The notes below the pieces were generated by a model. The model did not search any database, was not told the origin of the DNA, and saw only the letters and a list, made by a program, of their open reading frames with translations. The translations under genes and the position numbers were made by a program. A stretch of 64,000 bases of DNA from Phytophthora colocasiae (Eukaryota > Oomycota > Peronosporomycetes > Peronosporales > Peronosporaceae), in the NCBI GenBank assembly GCA_018806915.1, contig JAGKQI010000090.1:2790001-2854000 (forward strand). The letters are read 5' to 3'. Below, in pieces: positions 20,663 to 31,796 of the stretch. Position 1 is the first letter of the stretch. Each line of letters opens with the position of its first letter.

Positions 20663-22784
20663 TCAATAGCGGTTGGTAATTTCATTGTCAACTCCGATGG
20701 CAAAGACGTTTGCACTGCAAGCTTTGAATGTTTGATCGGGATGACTCCGAGTAGCTCGCGCTGGCGACGAAGCAACTTCCACAACTCTCTTCTTGAAGTC
20801 TTCCGTGCTCACTGGTAACCTGAACGTTTCCAGCCGAGCCATTGGGACGACAAAACACATTTCAACCGTAGCAACTTTCTCCAGATCGCCAGCGAAGAGT
20901 GTATGTCTCATCAAACGTATGGCACTCAGCACGCGTCACTTGAACAAACCGCACAAGTTGTGCTGCTTTGTCGATAAAAACAGCTTCGTATCCGCCTTGG
21001 TTCCACTTCTTTGGAGCGATCCACACCGGACCATCCAATGAAACAGCAATCGGATACTTCTCTGGATCGAAAAATACGATGCTTGATCTCTTCCATTCGC
21101 CACATTGTAATGTCGATTCCACATACACGCTCCACGTTAGACCATTATGGCTGAGCTGAGCAAAAAACCAAGCTTCGAGGATAATACCACCCGTGGATGG
21201 ATACACATTGCAAGCCCTCACGAAATTCTCTACTAGATGCGGACCCATCACCGTTGCAAAGTGACGCACGACGTATTCGCTCACCAATCGAACGTCGGAA
21301 CTCTCATACCGAGCAAATAAAAGGCTGACAGCACCATACTTTGGTGATAATGAGTCGCCAACGTAGCCTCGAAGGTAAGGTACCAGGTCTGGTGCTTCCG
21401 CGATTGCGTTGTCAAGTTCTTCAATCGCCATAGCTGTTGAAGCTTCGAACATGAGTCTAGCGCTTCCACCGGCAATAAAGTATTTCTCTTGTAACAACTT
21501 GGTTCGCTCCGTCGCTTCCTTTTCTGGATCAGACTGTGTAGGAAACATGTCCACTACATTACGAAAGAAATCGTCGTTCAGGGCTGCCTTCTTATAATCA
21601 TCAAAGCACCATGACGTCAGCTCAAACAGCTCCTGTTCACGTACCACCTCCAGATTGTGTAATGCTCCAGCCGACATCTCCACATCCTCCATTTCACAGT
21701 CCCGTGACTCCTCATCCACTTTCGCCGGAATCGGATCGTAGAGTTCTGGACGATATTCTTTTCCGACAGAAACCATGGAGCAAACACACACCAATCGATG
21801 CTTGATTTTGTCTTGTTGATGCCAACGTAGGCACCTGAGATGAGCTGCCTCTATAGCTGCAGATGAATTGACATACCCATCCAGGAATACAATCGTTTTC
21901 CTTGTCTGAGACGTCGATTCCAAGATTGCTGCCAGATCACGCTCTATCGCTTTCTCCTGCAGGATACAAACCGCTTTCTTGTTACCCTTAAGCCAAACAC
22001 AATTAAAATGTTCTTGAATTCGCGAGTAATGAATCCAAATCACGTCCCAGCGCGATCGATCAAGTGAGCAAGCGAAGGCGAACGCTGCGCACGACTTTCC
22101 CGTTCCAGGTGGACCAACAACCCAAAGACGCGCATACGTTTGGATTGAGCACCTGTTCATCTCATTCCATTGCTTCACCAGAGGTGGCCGACGATAGAGG
22201 ATCAGCGCCTGATCAGGGCGACCAATTCCGGTACCACTGACGCAAGATGGTGGCAATTCAATCAGTTGATCGTCATCTCTAACGACGAGTTGAGGGCACG
22301 ATTCAGGAGCGATAGTCCAGTTGACTTGCGGTATATCGATGGTAATAGCCGCTCGACGCTGCTGCACTAGCCAAGGGGGCTTCACTAGTAGGTGCAAGTA
22401 ACCTGATGGGAGGTCTTTACCGAGAGCGTCTGCGATTGTTTCCAGTCCCGTAAATGACGTCCTGTCGTCTCCAATGATGTCCTTGATCTCGGCAGGAGCA
22501 TCGCCACTTAGCATAGCCTGCAGGGTTTCTTTAAAAGCAGGATCAGCAGACAGCCACGTGCCATCCGCCTTCTTGGCCTCAAAAAGCAGCAGCTCGCCTT
22601 GATCAACGTCCTTCAGTTCTGATTTGTACGCTTCCTTTATTGGCGCGCTCAAGGTCCCCACCAATGCATTCAACTTGGTGCTTAAGCTGACCGGCCGTCC
22701 GCGTACGCCAACGACGATACAGTTTACCACAATGCGGTTCTCTTGAGCTGCCATCGCGTCTTGTTCCATCTTCGCGTCTTCCAT
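20663..22784 (-). pseudogene. Crinkler-type (CRN) effector-like gene, copy 1, 3' frameshift
   Basis: The 640-codon frame starts MEDAKMEQDAMAAQ and is collinear with copy 2. The N-terminal ubiquitin-like Crinkler header has LLLFEAK near residue 65, in the position of the family LFLAK motif, and HLLVKPP near 130. A P-loop NTPase follows (GPPGTGKS, then TIVFLDGY as Walker B). The C-terminal part contains ILEAWFF and GGYEAVFIDK, resembling the restriction-enzyme-like nuclease of CRN proteins; copies 2 and 3 have D where this copy has E in GGYD. Near 20900 a deletion relative to copy 2 shifts the frame, and the usual last 90 residues continue out of frame to 20663. No signal peptide is visible. 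Family assignment is firm; activity is unknown. Confidence 0.8.
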
Positions 22785-23083
22785 CGCTTCTCTCGAAACT
22801 TGTAGAATGGCATACTAAACCAATATTAGAGGTTGTTGAAACATCAAGTGATGGTTGCATCCGTATGCCATTTTTCTTGGAGTTTTCGCGAATCGCGAGG
22901 TGCAGGTGCCCGGTACAGTTCAACCCTAGAGTATACCAGGATTTTACCTGCGACGGTTCCCAGCTTTCACAACCCCACAATACCAACCGCATAGCTTTCT
23001 TGATGGCCGTAAACTCAAACACTTGCTCAACTAAGCTTCGAACTGCTACAAATGCAAATGGAACAATTTGTTGTATTTGTGAT
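22785..23083. other. CRN copy 1 upstream region
   Basis: This is the 5' flank of CRN copy 1. It matches 61441-61745 closely, which places the promoter-side sequence of CRN copy 3 beyond MULE-2. A frame over 22603-23022 extends the CRN start upstream in another frame and looks incidental. No TATA box is evident. Confidence 0.5.
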
Positions 23084-23645
23084 CTAGTTGCGCCGCTTTT
23101 TGTTTTTGCTTTTATTCTTCTTCTTCTGTGATGGCTGTTGCTCTATTTTCCGCTTCTGGCCTTGCTGTGATTGCTCAGGCTGAGCCACACTTGACGATTT
23201 ACAGTCCTCTTCCTTTACGTTATCCTTCACTACACGTTTTTCCTCCTTTATCTTCTGTGCTGCTTCCAATTATCGTTTCACTTTCCTCGCCACTTTCTCC
23301 TGCCCTCTTTCCTGTCCTTCCTTCTTCCGTCTCTCCTTCCTAGCAGCTTTGGCCGCCTCCTTCCATTGCAAAAAAGTATTGGTTGTTTTCGTAGCCAACG
23401 CTTCATCCAACCACTCCTGCTTTGAATGCCATTCCTGTACCAAAACCTTCTGCAGCAACGTACGAGTTAGTTCTTGCTCTCCAACTGTTCAAAACTTTTT
23501 TTCTCCTACTCTGCACTGTTTTACGTCCCAAACGTCGATGAACTTGTCCCCACATGTAATTTCCCGAGATCGCCGATATCGTCTCGAAAGTGACGATCAA
23601 GGACACTGGCAAGTTCCTGAATGCAGACCTCACGATTCCCAGCAT
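23084..23645 (-). pseudogene. Lys/Glu/Gln-rich hypothetical protein fragment, copy 1
   Basis: Three adjoining minus-strand frames encode protein-like sequence. An upstream part (MWGQVHRRLGRKTVQSRRKK) is followed by a charged helical part (LQWKEAAKAARKERRKKEG) and a Lys-rich tail (KKKNKSKNKKRRN). They are separated by frame changes, so either introns or decay are present. The same set recurs at 62654-63219 with few changes. No domain is recognised; the charge suggests nuclear or nucleolar location, which is inference. Confidence 0.4.
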
Positions 23646-23866
23646 TGAGTTGCCGTGGTAAGGACGAGTGAAAAGGAGACGATGCAGAGTGATGTATCAA
23701 AAACGTTTTTCTAAATGCTGTTCTCTTTACTAAATATTTAAAATATGCTGCTTGATATGTCTCTTTTGTGAAGATGAAAGCAAGCAAGTACTACTACAAG
23801 TAGTAGTTTCAACGATCTATGTATTAGAGGATGTTATCTCTGTCTGCACTACCACATCTGACATAC

Positions 23867-24655
23867 TTACAACTCGTCCTTGGCCTCCGGCACCTCAGCG
23901 AACTCGTCCACTTCCTCCTCGGAAACAGTTTCCTTCGTAGACTCAGTCGGGATCGCATCCAGATCGTCCACCACCTCAGTGCGAGGCACCACGTTGGCAT
24001 TGTACACTCCCGTGTACGATGGCAGCGTGAGCTTGGTCGGGTAAGCGCCTCCGAAGTGAATGGTAAGCTTGGTAGCCTCCTTCTCGCCGGCTGATCCGAA
24101 ATCGGGCGAGCTAGCAACGCCAACGGAAATGCGGATTTGGTGGTCGCGCTTGACTACGTACGACGTCGGCTGGAAGCGGAAAACAGCCTCGTACACCTGT
24201 CCAGGTACGATCTCGCGCGAGTCGGTGCGCTTGAACGAGTGCACGCTCGAGTCCGGGCGGATGGTCTTGTGCACCGGGTTCAATAGTGCCTCCGTGACGT
24301 ACGTGACTCCCGGACGCTTGTTTTCGTTCGGGAATGGGGCCGTGTAGTCGACGTCTTCAAGGTATGCGACGAGGTTAACGTCCGGTTGGTCCACCGAGAA
24401 GAAGAGACGCAGCTCAGCCTCGCCAGTGATCTCCGTAAGCGGGGTCAGGAACGTCGCGTACTGGTCAGCCAACGGCGCGCGGTCGTGGTAGAATCTTGGA
24501 CGTAGCCCGGAGAGGTGGCTCAGCATATTCCAGCGCGTAACAGCGTCCAGCGTGGGCTTCACAGTGACGTTGTGCGAGACTTCGTTGACTTAAACCACCA
24601 CAAGCAGCAAAATGCCAGCTCAAAGTCCTCCACTTCACAATAATCTCACTTACGA
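23867..24655 (-). pseudogene. Xaa-Pro dipeptidyl-peptidase-like C-terminal domain ending KDEL, copy 1
   Basis: The 231-codon frame (23867-24562) encodes a beta-rich domain with LFFSVDQPDVNLVAYLEDVD, GVTYVTEALLNPVHK and PTSYVVKRDHQIRISV. These match the C-terminal jelly-roll of the PepX/CocE alpha/beta-hydrolase family. An acidic tail ends in KDEL, the ER-retrieval signal. A spliced exon probably joins upstream (acceptor TTTAAG near 24591, donor GTAAGT near 24650). The catalytic hydrolase domain is absent, so this is a 3' fragment. Three copies in the window travel with CRN genes. Without a signal peptide or active site here, I infer a broken gene of an ER-resident secretory hydrolase. Confidence 0.65.
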
Positions 24656-25100
24656 AGGCGAAGACTTCATAGTGTCCAGCATTTGTGCATGCGCTGATCC
24701 TTTCCGTATCATTTGCTGGTAAATGGGGACGTAGCTCAGGAATCCTTTAAAACTTACCTTCGCTTGGTCGTACAATTTTCGTTTTTGGCCTTCTGAGTCG
24801 TTGCGTGGTATGGAACGTCGGTCATACACACTATCGGATGGCAATTGCCCCACAGTTAGCCTCCGTCAGCGACTTCAATTCACTGGCGCAATTTCCAACC
24901 GGCTTGACAAAAACCTCGGTACGCTTTCAGGGAAAAACCTCGGTACGCTTTCAGGGAAATATTTGCTATCTCAAGAAAGACTAACATTTTTTGTCATTTT
25001 TTTTAGAACATCCAATCGGGATGCTAATTAACTACTCCGACAAGTACAACGGATAAAGATGCGTATCGTAACGAAGCACAAGACTTGTCGACTTGCACTT
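24656..25100. other. Spacer between KDEL-protein fragment and CRN copy 2
   Basis: A frame at about 24763-24853 (VYDRRSIPRNDSEGQKRKLYDQA) ends at a GTAAGT donor-like site and may be a leftover exon. A perfect tandem duplication of AAAAACCTCGGTACGCTTTC occurs at about 24908-24957. A diverged version of this spacer is at 39960-40420. Confidence 0.5.
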
Positions 25101-27278
25101 CTAGCCAACTTGCGATCCTTCGACCCGATTGTGATCGGTAATCTTGTAGTCCACTCCGATGACCATGACTTCTGCACTGCAGTCTTTGAATGTTTGGTCA
25201 GGACAACTCCGAGTTGATCGCGATGGCGACGAAGCCACTTCCACAACGCTCTTCTTAAAGTCTTCGTTGCCCACGGGTAACCTGAACGTTTCCAGCCTAG
25301 CCTCCGGGACGACAAAACATAATTCAACCGTAGCAACTTTCTCCAGATCGCCAGCGACGAGGCTGTTCAAGAGCTCGACGAAGTGTTTTGGATCGAACTT
25401 ATGGGACTCAGAACGCGTCACTTGAACAAACCGGACAAGTTGTGCTGCTTTGTCGATAAAAACAGCATCGTATCCGCCTTGGTTCCACTTCTTTGGAGCC
25501 ATCCACACCGGACCATCCAATGAAACAGCAATCGGATACTTGGCTGGATTAAAAATGACGATGGATGATTTATCCCAGCTGTGGTGTTCTACTGTATCTC
25601 CCCCCACACGCCGGATCCACGCCAGGCCATTATGGCTTAGATGGGCAAAAAACCAAGCTTCAAGGATAAAACCATCCATGGATGGATTAACATTGCAAGC
25701 CCTCGCGAAATTCTCGACTAGTTTCGGACCCATGACCATTGCAAAATGACGCACGACGTACTCGCTCACCAATCGAACATCGTAACCACTGGGACCGTCA
25801 TACCATGCAAGTAAACGGTTGACAGCACCAGATGACGAATCGCCAACAAAGCCTTGAAGGTAAAGCTCAATGTTTGGAGTTGCCTTGATTGCTTTGTCAA
25901 GTGCTTCACTTGCCATCTCTGTCGAAGCTTCAAACATGAGTCTAGCGCTTCCACCGACAATAAAGTACTTATCTTGCAACAACTTGGTTCGCTCCGTCGT
26001 TTTTTTTTCTGGATCGGACTGTGTAGGAGACTGTGTAGGAAACATGTCCACTACATTACGAAAGAAATCGTCGTTGAGGACTGCCTTCTTGTAATCATCA
26101 AAGCACCATGACGTCAGCTCAAACAGCTCCTGTTCACGTACCACCTCCAGATTGTGTAATTCTCCAGCCGACATCTCCACATCCTCCATTTCACAGTCCC
26201 GTGACTCCTCATCCACTTTCGCCGGAATCGGATCGTAGAGTTCTGGACGATATTCTTTTCCGACAGAAACCATGGAGCAAACACACACCAATCGATGCTT
26301 GATTTTGTCTTGTTGATGCCAAGTTAGGCACTCGTGACGTGCTGCCTTTGCAACTCTAGAGTGGATGTACCCATCCAGGAATACAATCGTTTGCTTTGTC
26401 TGCGACGTCGTATTCAAGATGGCTGCCAGATCACGCTCTAGCGTCTTCTGCTTCACAACGCAAACCGCTTTCTGATTGCCCTGAAGCCAAACACAATTAA
26501 AATATTCATGAATTCGCGAGTAATGAATCCAAATCACGTCCCAGCGCGATCGATCAAGTGAGCAAGCGAAGGCGAACGCTGCGCACGACTTTCCCGTTCC
26601 AGGTGGACCAACAACCCAAAGACGCGCATACGTTTGGATTGAGCACCTGTTCATCTCATTCCATTGCTTCACCAGAGGTGGCCGACGATAGAGGATCAGC
26701 GCCTGATGAGGGCGACCAATTCCGGTACCACTGACGTAAGATGATGGCAATTCAATCAGTTGATCGTCATCTCTAACGTCGAGTTGAGGGCACGATTCAG
26801 GAGCGATAGTCCAGTTGACTTGCGGTATATCGATGGTAATAGCCGCTCGACGCTGCTGCACTAGCCAAGGGGGCTTCACTAGTAGGTGCAAGTAACCTGA
26901 TGGGAGGTCTTTACCGAGAGCGTCTGCGATTGTTTCCAGTCCCGTAAATGACGTCCTGTCGTCTCCAATGATGTCCTTGATCTCGGCAGGAGCATCGCCA
27001 CTTAGCATAGCCTGCAGGGTTTCTTTAAAAGCAGGATCAGCAGACAGCCATGTGCCATCCGCCTTCTTGGCCTCAAAAAGCAGCAGCTGGCCTTGACCAA
27101 CGTCCTTCAGTTCTGGGTTGTATGCTTCCTTTATTGGCTCGCTCAAGGTCCATACCAATGCATTCAACTTGGTGCTTAAGCTGACCGGCCGTCCGCGTAC
27201 GCCAACGACGATACAGTTTACCACAATGCGGTTCTCTTGAGCTGCCATCGCGTCTTCTTCCATCTTCGCGTCTTCCAT
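25101..27278 (-). CDS. Crinkler-type (CRN) protein, copy 2, intact
   Basis: The 725-codon frame is uninterrupted. The Crinkler header covers about residues 18-137, with LLLFEAK at 65-71 and HLLVKPP at 131-137. The Walker A motif GPPGTGKS is at 224-231 and the Walker B-like TIVFLDGY at 297-304. The C-terminal half has GGSARLMFEAS, FILEAWFFAHLS and WNQGGYDAVFIDK ... VRFVQVTR, which fit a divergent PD-(D/E)XK-type nuclease (inference). CRN proteins are intracellular effectors of oomycetes that act in host nuclei; this NTPase-nuclease architecture is the one thought to resemble ancient polymorphic toxins. No classical signal peptide is seen at the N-terminus. It is the only undamaged copy of the three. 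Confidence 0.85.
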   Translation of the reverse strand: MEDAKMEEDAMAAQENRIVVNCIVVGVRGRPVSLSTKLNALVWTLSEPIKEAYNPELKDVGQGQLLLFEAKKADGTWLSADPAFKETLQAMLSGDAPAEIKDIIGDDRTSFTGLETIADALGKDLPSGYLHLLVKPPWLVQQRRAAITIDIPQVNWTIAPESCPQLDVRDDDQLIELPSSYVSGTGIGRPHQALILYRRPPLVKQWNEMNRCSIQTYARLWVVGPPGTGKSCAAFAFACSLDRSRWDVIWIHYSRIHEYFNCVWLQGNQKAVCVVKQKTLERDLAAILNTTSQTKQTIVFLDGYIHSRVAKAARHECLTWHQQDKIKHRLVCVCSMVSVGKEYRPELYDPIPAKVDEESRDCEMEDVEMSAGELHNLEVVREQELFELTSWCFDDYKKAVLNDDFFRNVVDMFPTQSPTQSDPEKKTTERTKLLQDKYFIVGGSARLMFEASTEMASEALDKAIKATPNIELYLQGFVGDSSSGAVNRLLAWYDGPSGYDVRLVSEYVVRHFAMVMGPKLVENFARACNVNPSMDGFILEAWFFAHLSHNGLAWIRRVGGDTVEHHSWDKSSIVIFNPAKYPIAVSLDGPVWMAPKKWNQGGYDAVFIDKAAQLVRFVQVTRSESHKFDPKHFVELLNSLVAGDLEKVATVELCFVVPEARLETFRLPVGNEDFKKSVVEVASSPSRSTRSCPDQTFKDCSAEVMVIGVDYKITDHNRVEGSQVG

Positions 27279-27508
27279 CTCTTCTCAGCTCTCTCGAAAC
27301 TTGTAGAATGGTACTGTTTACTAAAACCAAGAGCGTATTTCCCTGCTAATACCGATAATCACGAACGTTCTTTCCAGAAATTACAATAGTAGCACTGTCC
27401 ACAAAATTATTCGGACTTAATCGGATTTTCTCCTGCATACAGTCATTCGACAAAATTGACTACTACTACCGTCTTACCGCGCATAATCCGTCTAGGCGTT
27501 AATAACGA

Positions 27509-27559
27509 ATACAACGCCCACAGGGCGTTGTATTCCTGTACAACGCCCTAGGCGTTGTA
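27509..27559. repeat. Two tandem hairpins inside the pogo left end
   Basis: ATACAACGCCC/GGGCGTTGTAT (27509-27533, 3-nt loop) is followed by TACAACGCC/GGCGTTGTA (27539-27559). Both arms contain the same GGCGTTGTA unit, so the unit occurs four times in alternating direction. Confidence 0.9.
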
Positions 27560-27674
27560 TTGAAGGGAGACTTCGCAATGAGACTAAAGCCAACACGATA
27601 GATGTTGTATTTGAGAGAATGTTGTCTGTCGGGTGCTTGTAGACTAATGATCAAACAGCCAAAGCAAATGTGTA

Positions 27675-29389
27675 TTATAGATGCATTCCATTTACCTGTA
27701 GAGCAAAGTAACAACCCAAGCGAGCCACGGAGATGGTCTGGACTGCGTCTTTGACGCTGTATGTAAATTCGGAAATCACGCGACAGTCGTCATTGAGAGT
27801 TGTCACGTGAATGTTCCAGCAGTGCATCTGGGATGCAGCGTACAGCTCAAGTTCCCCCGCAGCAAGTCTACCCTCTCGTAGCCCAGCAATATAAGCTTCG
27901 TCAAAAAGCCCATTGATGTCTTCGAGTGACAGCATGTACTCTGTCAACTCAGACGTGTACGCGAAAGTAGAAGTGCCTACAATATGGCACATGCAGCAAA
28001 ACAAACTGGAGCACTCATCACCCGGAAGATACCATTCTGGTGGCGCAATGCAAAGCTCTTCACGGTCGTTGCATGCTTCCACTAATTCATGATACCGCTG
28101 GTTCCACTCATCCACGCTAATCTCTTTGGCAATGAGCTCTCTAAGCGGAGGGTGAAGCTTTTTCAACTCGAAAGACGACCTCGAAACAAGCCCGCATAGC
28201 TCAAAAGCCTTCGCAATCTCCTCTTGACTTTTGCTTGCAGCCCACTCAAGTACCCACTCAGCGACCTTGAAATATTTGGGAACCTTTGGATTTCCCGCAA
28301 CAGTTTGGAATCGTTGATCGTCTAAAGCTTGAGCAATGTAGCTGTCATACTTTTCACAATAAAAAGCTTGGAGGCTTCTGTTTACCGCAACATCCAGAGG
28401 CTGGCAAATGCTGGTGAGATTGGGGGGAACGAGCAGCACAAAAATGTTGTAGCCACGAAGGCGATCCTCATCGTACAGCTTCACGTGGGCGGAGTAAGAG
28501 TCGATGATGTATAGTACTGGTTGCTTGTAGAAGTTGGTCTCCTTTCTGCCGCAAATAACCTCTTTTGCGTGGCCGAGTAAAATGTCATCGCTCCACATTC
28601 CTGTGGCATTAACGTCAACCATCACACCTGCGGGGCACGAGGGTTTGTTTTTCAGCTTAGAGAACAGTAGATGTGGCTTGAGTATCTGACCGTCTCCTGT
28701 GATGGTGAACGTAGCTGTAAAGCGCTTATGACTGGTGCCGCCTTTTCGTAGCAGTACTTCAGGTGAACCTTTAGTCGCGATGGTAGATGTGGGCTCTGTC
28801 TCAAAATAACGCGGCACTTGATCCATGTTGATCACATTGTGAGGCTGTATGTTGTACTCGTCAATGATGGTCTGTGCTTTGGTGATGAATTGGAATGCGA
28901 TGTCAGCGGCATCATCCGGAAGTTTTCTTGTGGTTGTGTGACGGCGTGACACAAGGTTGTATCGCTTTTTGAAACGATCGAGCCATCCAGATGACGCAGC
29001 AAAACTCGAGCTTTCAGGAGCAGGAGTTACCGGTTGTGCTTCTTTATAAATGTTGCGTGCCTTTAGCTGAATGTATTTGTCCTTCACCCGAAAGCCTTTC
29101 ATATTTCTTGAGACGACCCAATTGTATAGCTGCTGCTCCAATGCTACGTGTTGAGCCTTTTTACCAGCTCCTGGAATGCGACGTATTGTTCGTGTTGCAG
29201 CTTGTCGACTCTTTGAGAGTTCACGAAGCTCAGCGAGATGCTTGTGCCAATCCCGGACAATAGATGCTGATGGAATCTTGTGCTTCTTAGCCAGGGCGTT
29301 GAACCCGCAGCCCCGTACATTTTCTTGTATTCACTCAGCACTGCCAGCTTAAAGTGCACACTGTAGCTGTTGCGGTGCTTTGTCGACAT
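27675..29389 (-). pseudogene. pogo/Tigger-type transposase, one frameshift
   Basis: The start MSTKHRNSYSVHFKLAVL (from 29389) begins a psq-type helix-turn-helix. At about 29318 (AAGAAAATG) a one-base shift moves the protein to a second frame ([17 protein letters not shown]), which joins the 488-codon frame at 29141. That frame contains a CENP-B-type DNA-binding region ([17 protein letters not shown]) and a DDE_1 catalytic domain. The acidic triad candidates are the Asp residues in [14 protein letters not shown] and CQPLDVAV, residues 107, 214 and 250 of the main frame. The tail, with [12 protein letters not shown], is family-variable. The shift is the only clear lesion, so inactivation is recent. 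Confidence 0.85.
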
Positions 29390-29649
29390 GCTTGCTGTCG
29401 ACAGTGACTTGAAAAATGGTCTGGTAACCACAGCTCTCCACTCGATAAGCCAAGCAGCTAACGAAGCAACTGCCAGCCAACCGTTCTGTTGGCAACCATT
29501 ACTCTCGCGTCGCAAATGACGAAGCTAATACAATGAGCGTTCTATTTGAAGTAGGCGTGTTAGTCGCGAGGTTGAACATCAAATCATTACTGTTTATCTC
29601 TTTTGTAGAACGCCTAGGCATCTGAAGCGCGGTAAGACGGTAGTGTAGC

Positions 29650-31124
29650 CATTGCAATGTTTATCTTGATTTTTGTATTGTGCTCAAGTGGTCTTATTAA
29701 TGGGCGCGTCTTAAACTGCGAAATCGCGTTTGTTAAAACTAGCCTCAAACGCGCTTTTACGTCACAAACAACATATCTAAATAGCATCACTCAACTCGCA
29801 AAAAAATTGAGGGAGCAATGCCAGAAAACGTGGGTGGTCATATTATCCTGGCGCGCACTGTAATACTACATGTTAAGGACAGTGTAATCGTGATTTTTGT
29901 ATTGCCTGTGATAAGTACGAGTGAAAAGTCTGTACTGCGGGAAGGCAACCTGATCGGTCAAGATTGCTTGCACATCGTGCGCAGCGCTCTGTACCAGGGA
30001 AGTTGTCATATACACCTTCTCCAGTCTCGCAGGTGCGACTGGTTTGGGCCTTTTTATTTGAAGTTGACACAGAGCAAACATATTTGCCTAGCTATGCCAC
30101 GCTGCAGTTCCAGAAGGATTGAACATCATGTAGCAAGCAAGCTTTCCTTTGCGATTGTAATCATCAGTGTTCCTACTTGTCTTATTCGCTACCAGCATCC
30201 TAACGCTTCTTACGATTCCTCCTCGCCCACCTCCTCCTCTTCCGCTTCCTTCTGCTCGTCTTCTTTCGCTTCTTCTTCTCCCTCTTGCTCGTCCTCTTTC
30301 TCTGCTTCATCCCCCTCATGCTGCTCCTCCTTCTCTTCTTCCTTCCCCCTCATGCTGCTCCTCCTTCTCTTCTTCCTTCCCCCTCCCCCCATCCTCAGCA
30401 TCTGGAGAAGGACGGCGGTGGCGTTTCTCTCCAAGTCCTATCGATCTGTGTCTTGGCCTTGCACATTTCTGGCTTTTCTTGGTACGATATTCCCCTACCC
30501 TCGTGCATTTCACGGTTTTTAACATGTTCTACTATAATACAACATGTTAAAAATAAGCCAATTCTGGTGCGTACCACTAATTTAGTCATATACAACGGTT
30601 GAGAGCCGGGGGGGGGGGGGTAATCGAATGATCTCCAACCTAATCGAATTGCCTCCGCGTCTGGGACAGAGCGAGGCTTCATCAACAACTTCTGTTGGAT
30701 TTTAGACACCAGTTGTAGTCATCAGCGTCCTCTACTCACCAAGCTTCCCTAAGTGCTAGAGTCTTCGAGGTCAAGTAATCTGCTGCCTGGTTGAACTCGC
30801 GTTTCTTCAGAGTCTGAAATTTGGTTTTCAGAGATTCAAACTCTGCCGACCTTCGTTGCAGCTTGGTTTGGTTACAGTTAATCAGTCCCTAAGCCTTTTG
30901 AATGGCGATACGTGAATCTCCAACAACAACGAGCTACAATTCCATGTTCCAGCACCATTTTCAGGCCGTAATTCAGACCACAATCCTCCGAATCGTTCAC
31001 AGTGGAATCCTTCAATGGGAATCCCCGGGTTTCCAGGATGCTCCACCCAGGATGTTTCCAGAGTAACTTTTCAGACGAGTAGACGTCTTCGCTGCGCCAT
31101 AGAGCATAGCTCCACCTGGAAGGA
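29650..31124. other. Non-coding stretch with low-complexity DNA
   Basis: The region holds a CT-rich tract (about 30213-30400, CTCCTC/CTTCC units) and a run of 13 G at 30608-30620. Frames across the tract on either strand are compositional (Ser-rich or Glu-rich). A few Helitron-derived remnants may lie from about 30900. No gene is supported. Confidence 0.5.
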
Positions 31125-31796
31125 ATGAGCCTGGTCTCGTACCGAGATCATGCAACGACCCCACAGCTTCAGAATTTGGTCCGGCGAGGAGATCGAACGA
31201 AATTGACTGCTTTTTTCAACCTGTGCATGCAAGACCCAGAAGGGGCCGCTGATTTGTTGTACACGGATGTGACGGTGAAGTACAGGTGGGATGATCGTTT
31301 GAAGTATTGGGTATTGTACAGACGATACATTGCTTCGCTGAGTAGATTGGTGCACGTCTCGCCACAAGACCCAGAGCGGTTTTACCTTAGACTTCTACTG
31401 TGTCATCGGCGATCACCCCAATCATTCGAAGATATTCCCACAGTGAATGTAGCGGTTTATGGTACCTTTCACGACGCAGCACTGGCTGCTGGATACTTGG
31501 AGAATGATCAAGAGTGGGAAGAATGCTTAGCGGAGGCAGTTTCGTATAAGATGCCATCCGGTTTGCGCCAACTTTTGGGAATCATTTTGGTTTACTCGCT
31601 ACCTGATTATGCCGCTGCTCTGTGCGATCGGTTCAAGAAGGATTTGTCAGAAGCCTTTTTCAGATCCATCCAGGAAAGAGACGCGTTGTCGAGGGTGCCT
31701 TCACGGAAGGCGATCAAGATAGCCGTGGACCCGGAAGCTATCGACGGAGACAGGAACATACACACCAAGAACATTGTCTATCGGGAGATCTTCTAA
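31125..31796 (+). pseudogene. Helitron helicase-region fragment
   Basis: A 223-codon frame encodes SRLVHVSPQDPERFYLRLLL, then SFEDIPTVN, then a segment beginning TFHDAALAAGYLENDQEW. This is the conserved block that precedes the PIF1-type helicase in Helitron Rep-Hel proteins. Neither the rolling-circle Rep motif nor the helicase Walker motifs are present, so it is a short internal fragment of a rolling-circle transposon. No Helitron 3' hairpin with a CTRR end was identified nearby. Confidence 0.8.

Larger units (their letters stand above)
27465..29644 (-). mobile_element. pogo-like Tc1/mariner transposon
   Basis: The element is bounded by an 18-bp perfect inverted repeat, ACTACCGTCTTACCGCGC (27465-27482, inverted at 29627-29644). 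Subterminal sequence CTAGGCGTT also recurs near each end. The outermost bases differ (TACTACT at the left against TACACT at the right), so the exact TA target site is uncertain. One minus-strand transposase gene fills the element. Confidence 0.8.

Noticed and set aside
22603..23022. Frame that would extend CRN copy 1 upstream by about 80 codons.
   Set aside because: It overlaps the CRN start in a different phase and is not conserved at CRN copy 2.
30167..30602. Overlapping Pro/Leu/Ser-rich ORFs and a Glu-rich minus-strand ORF.
   Set aside because: They are products of a CT-rich tract with no domain.
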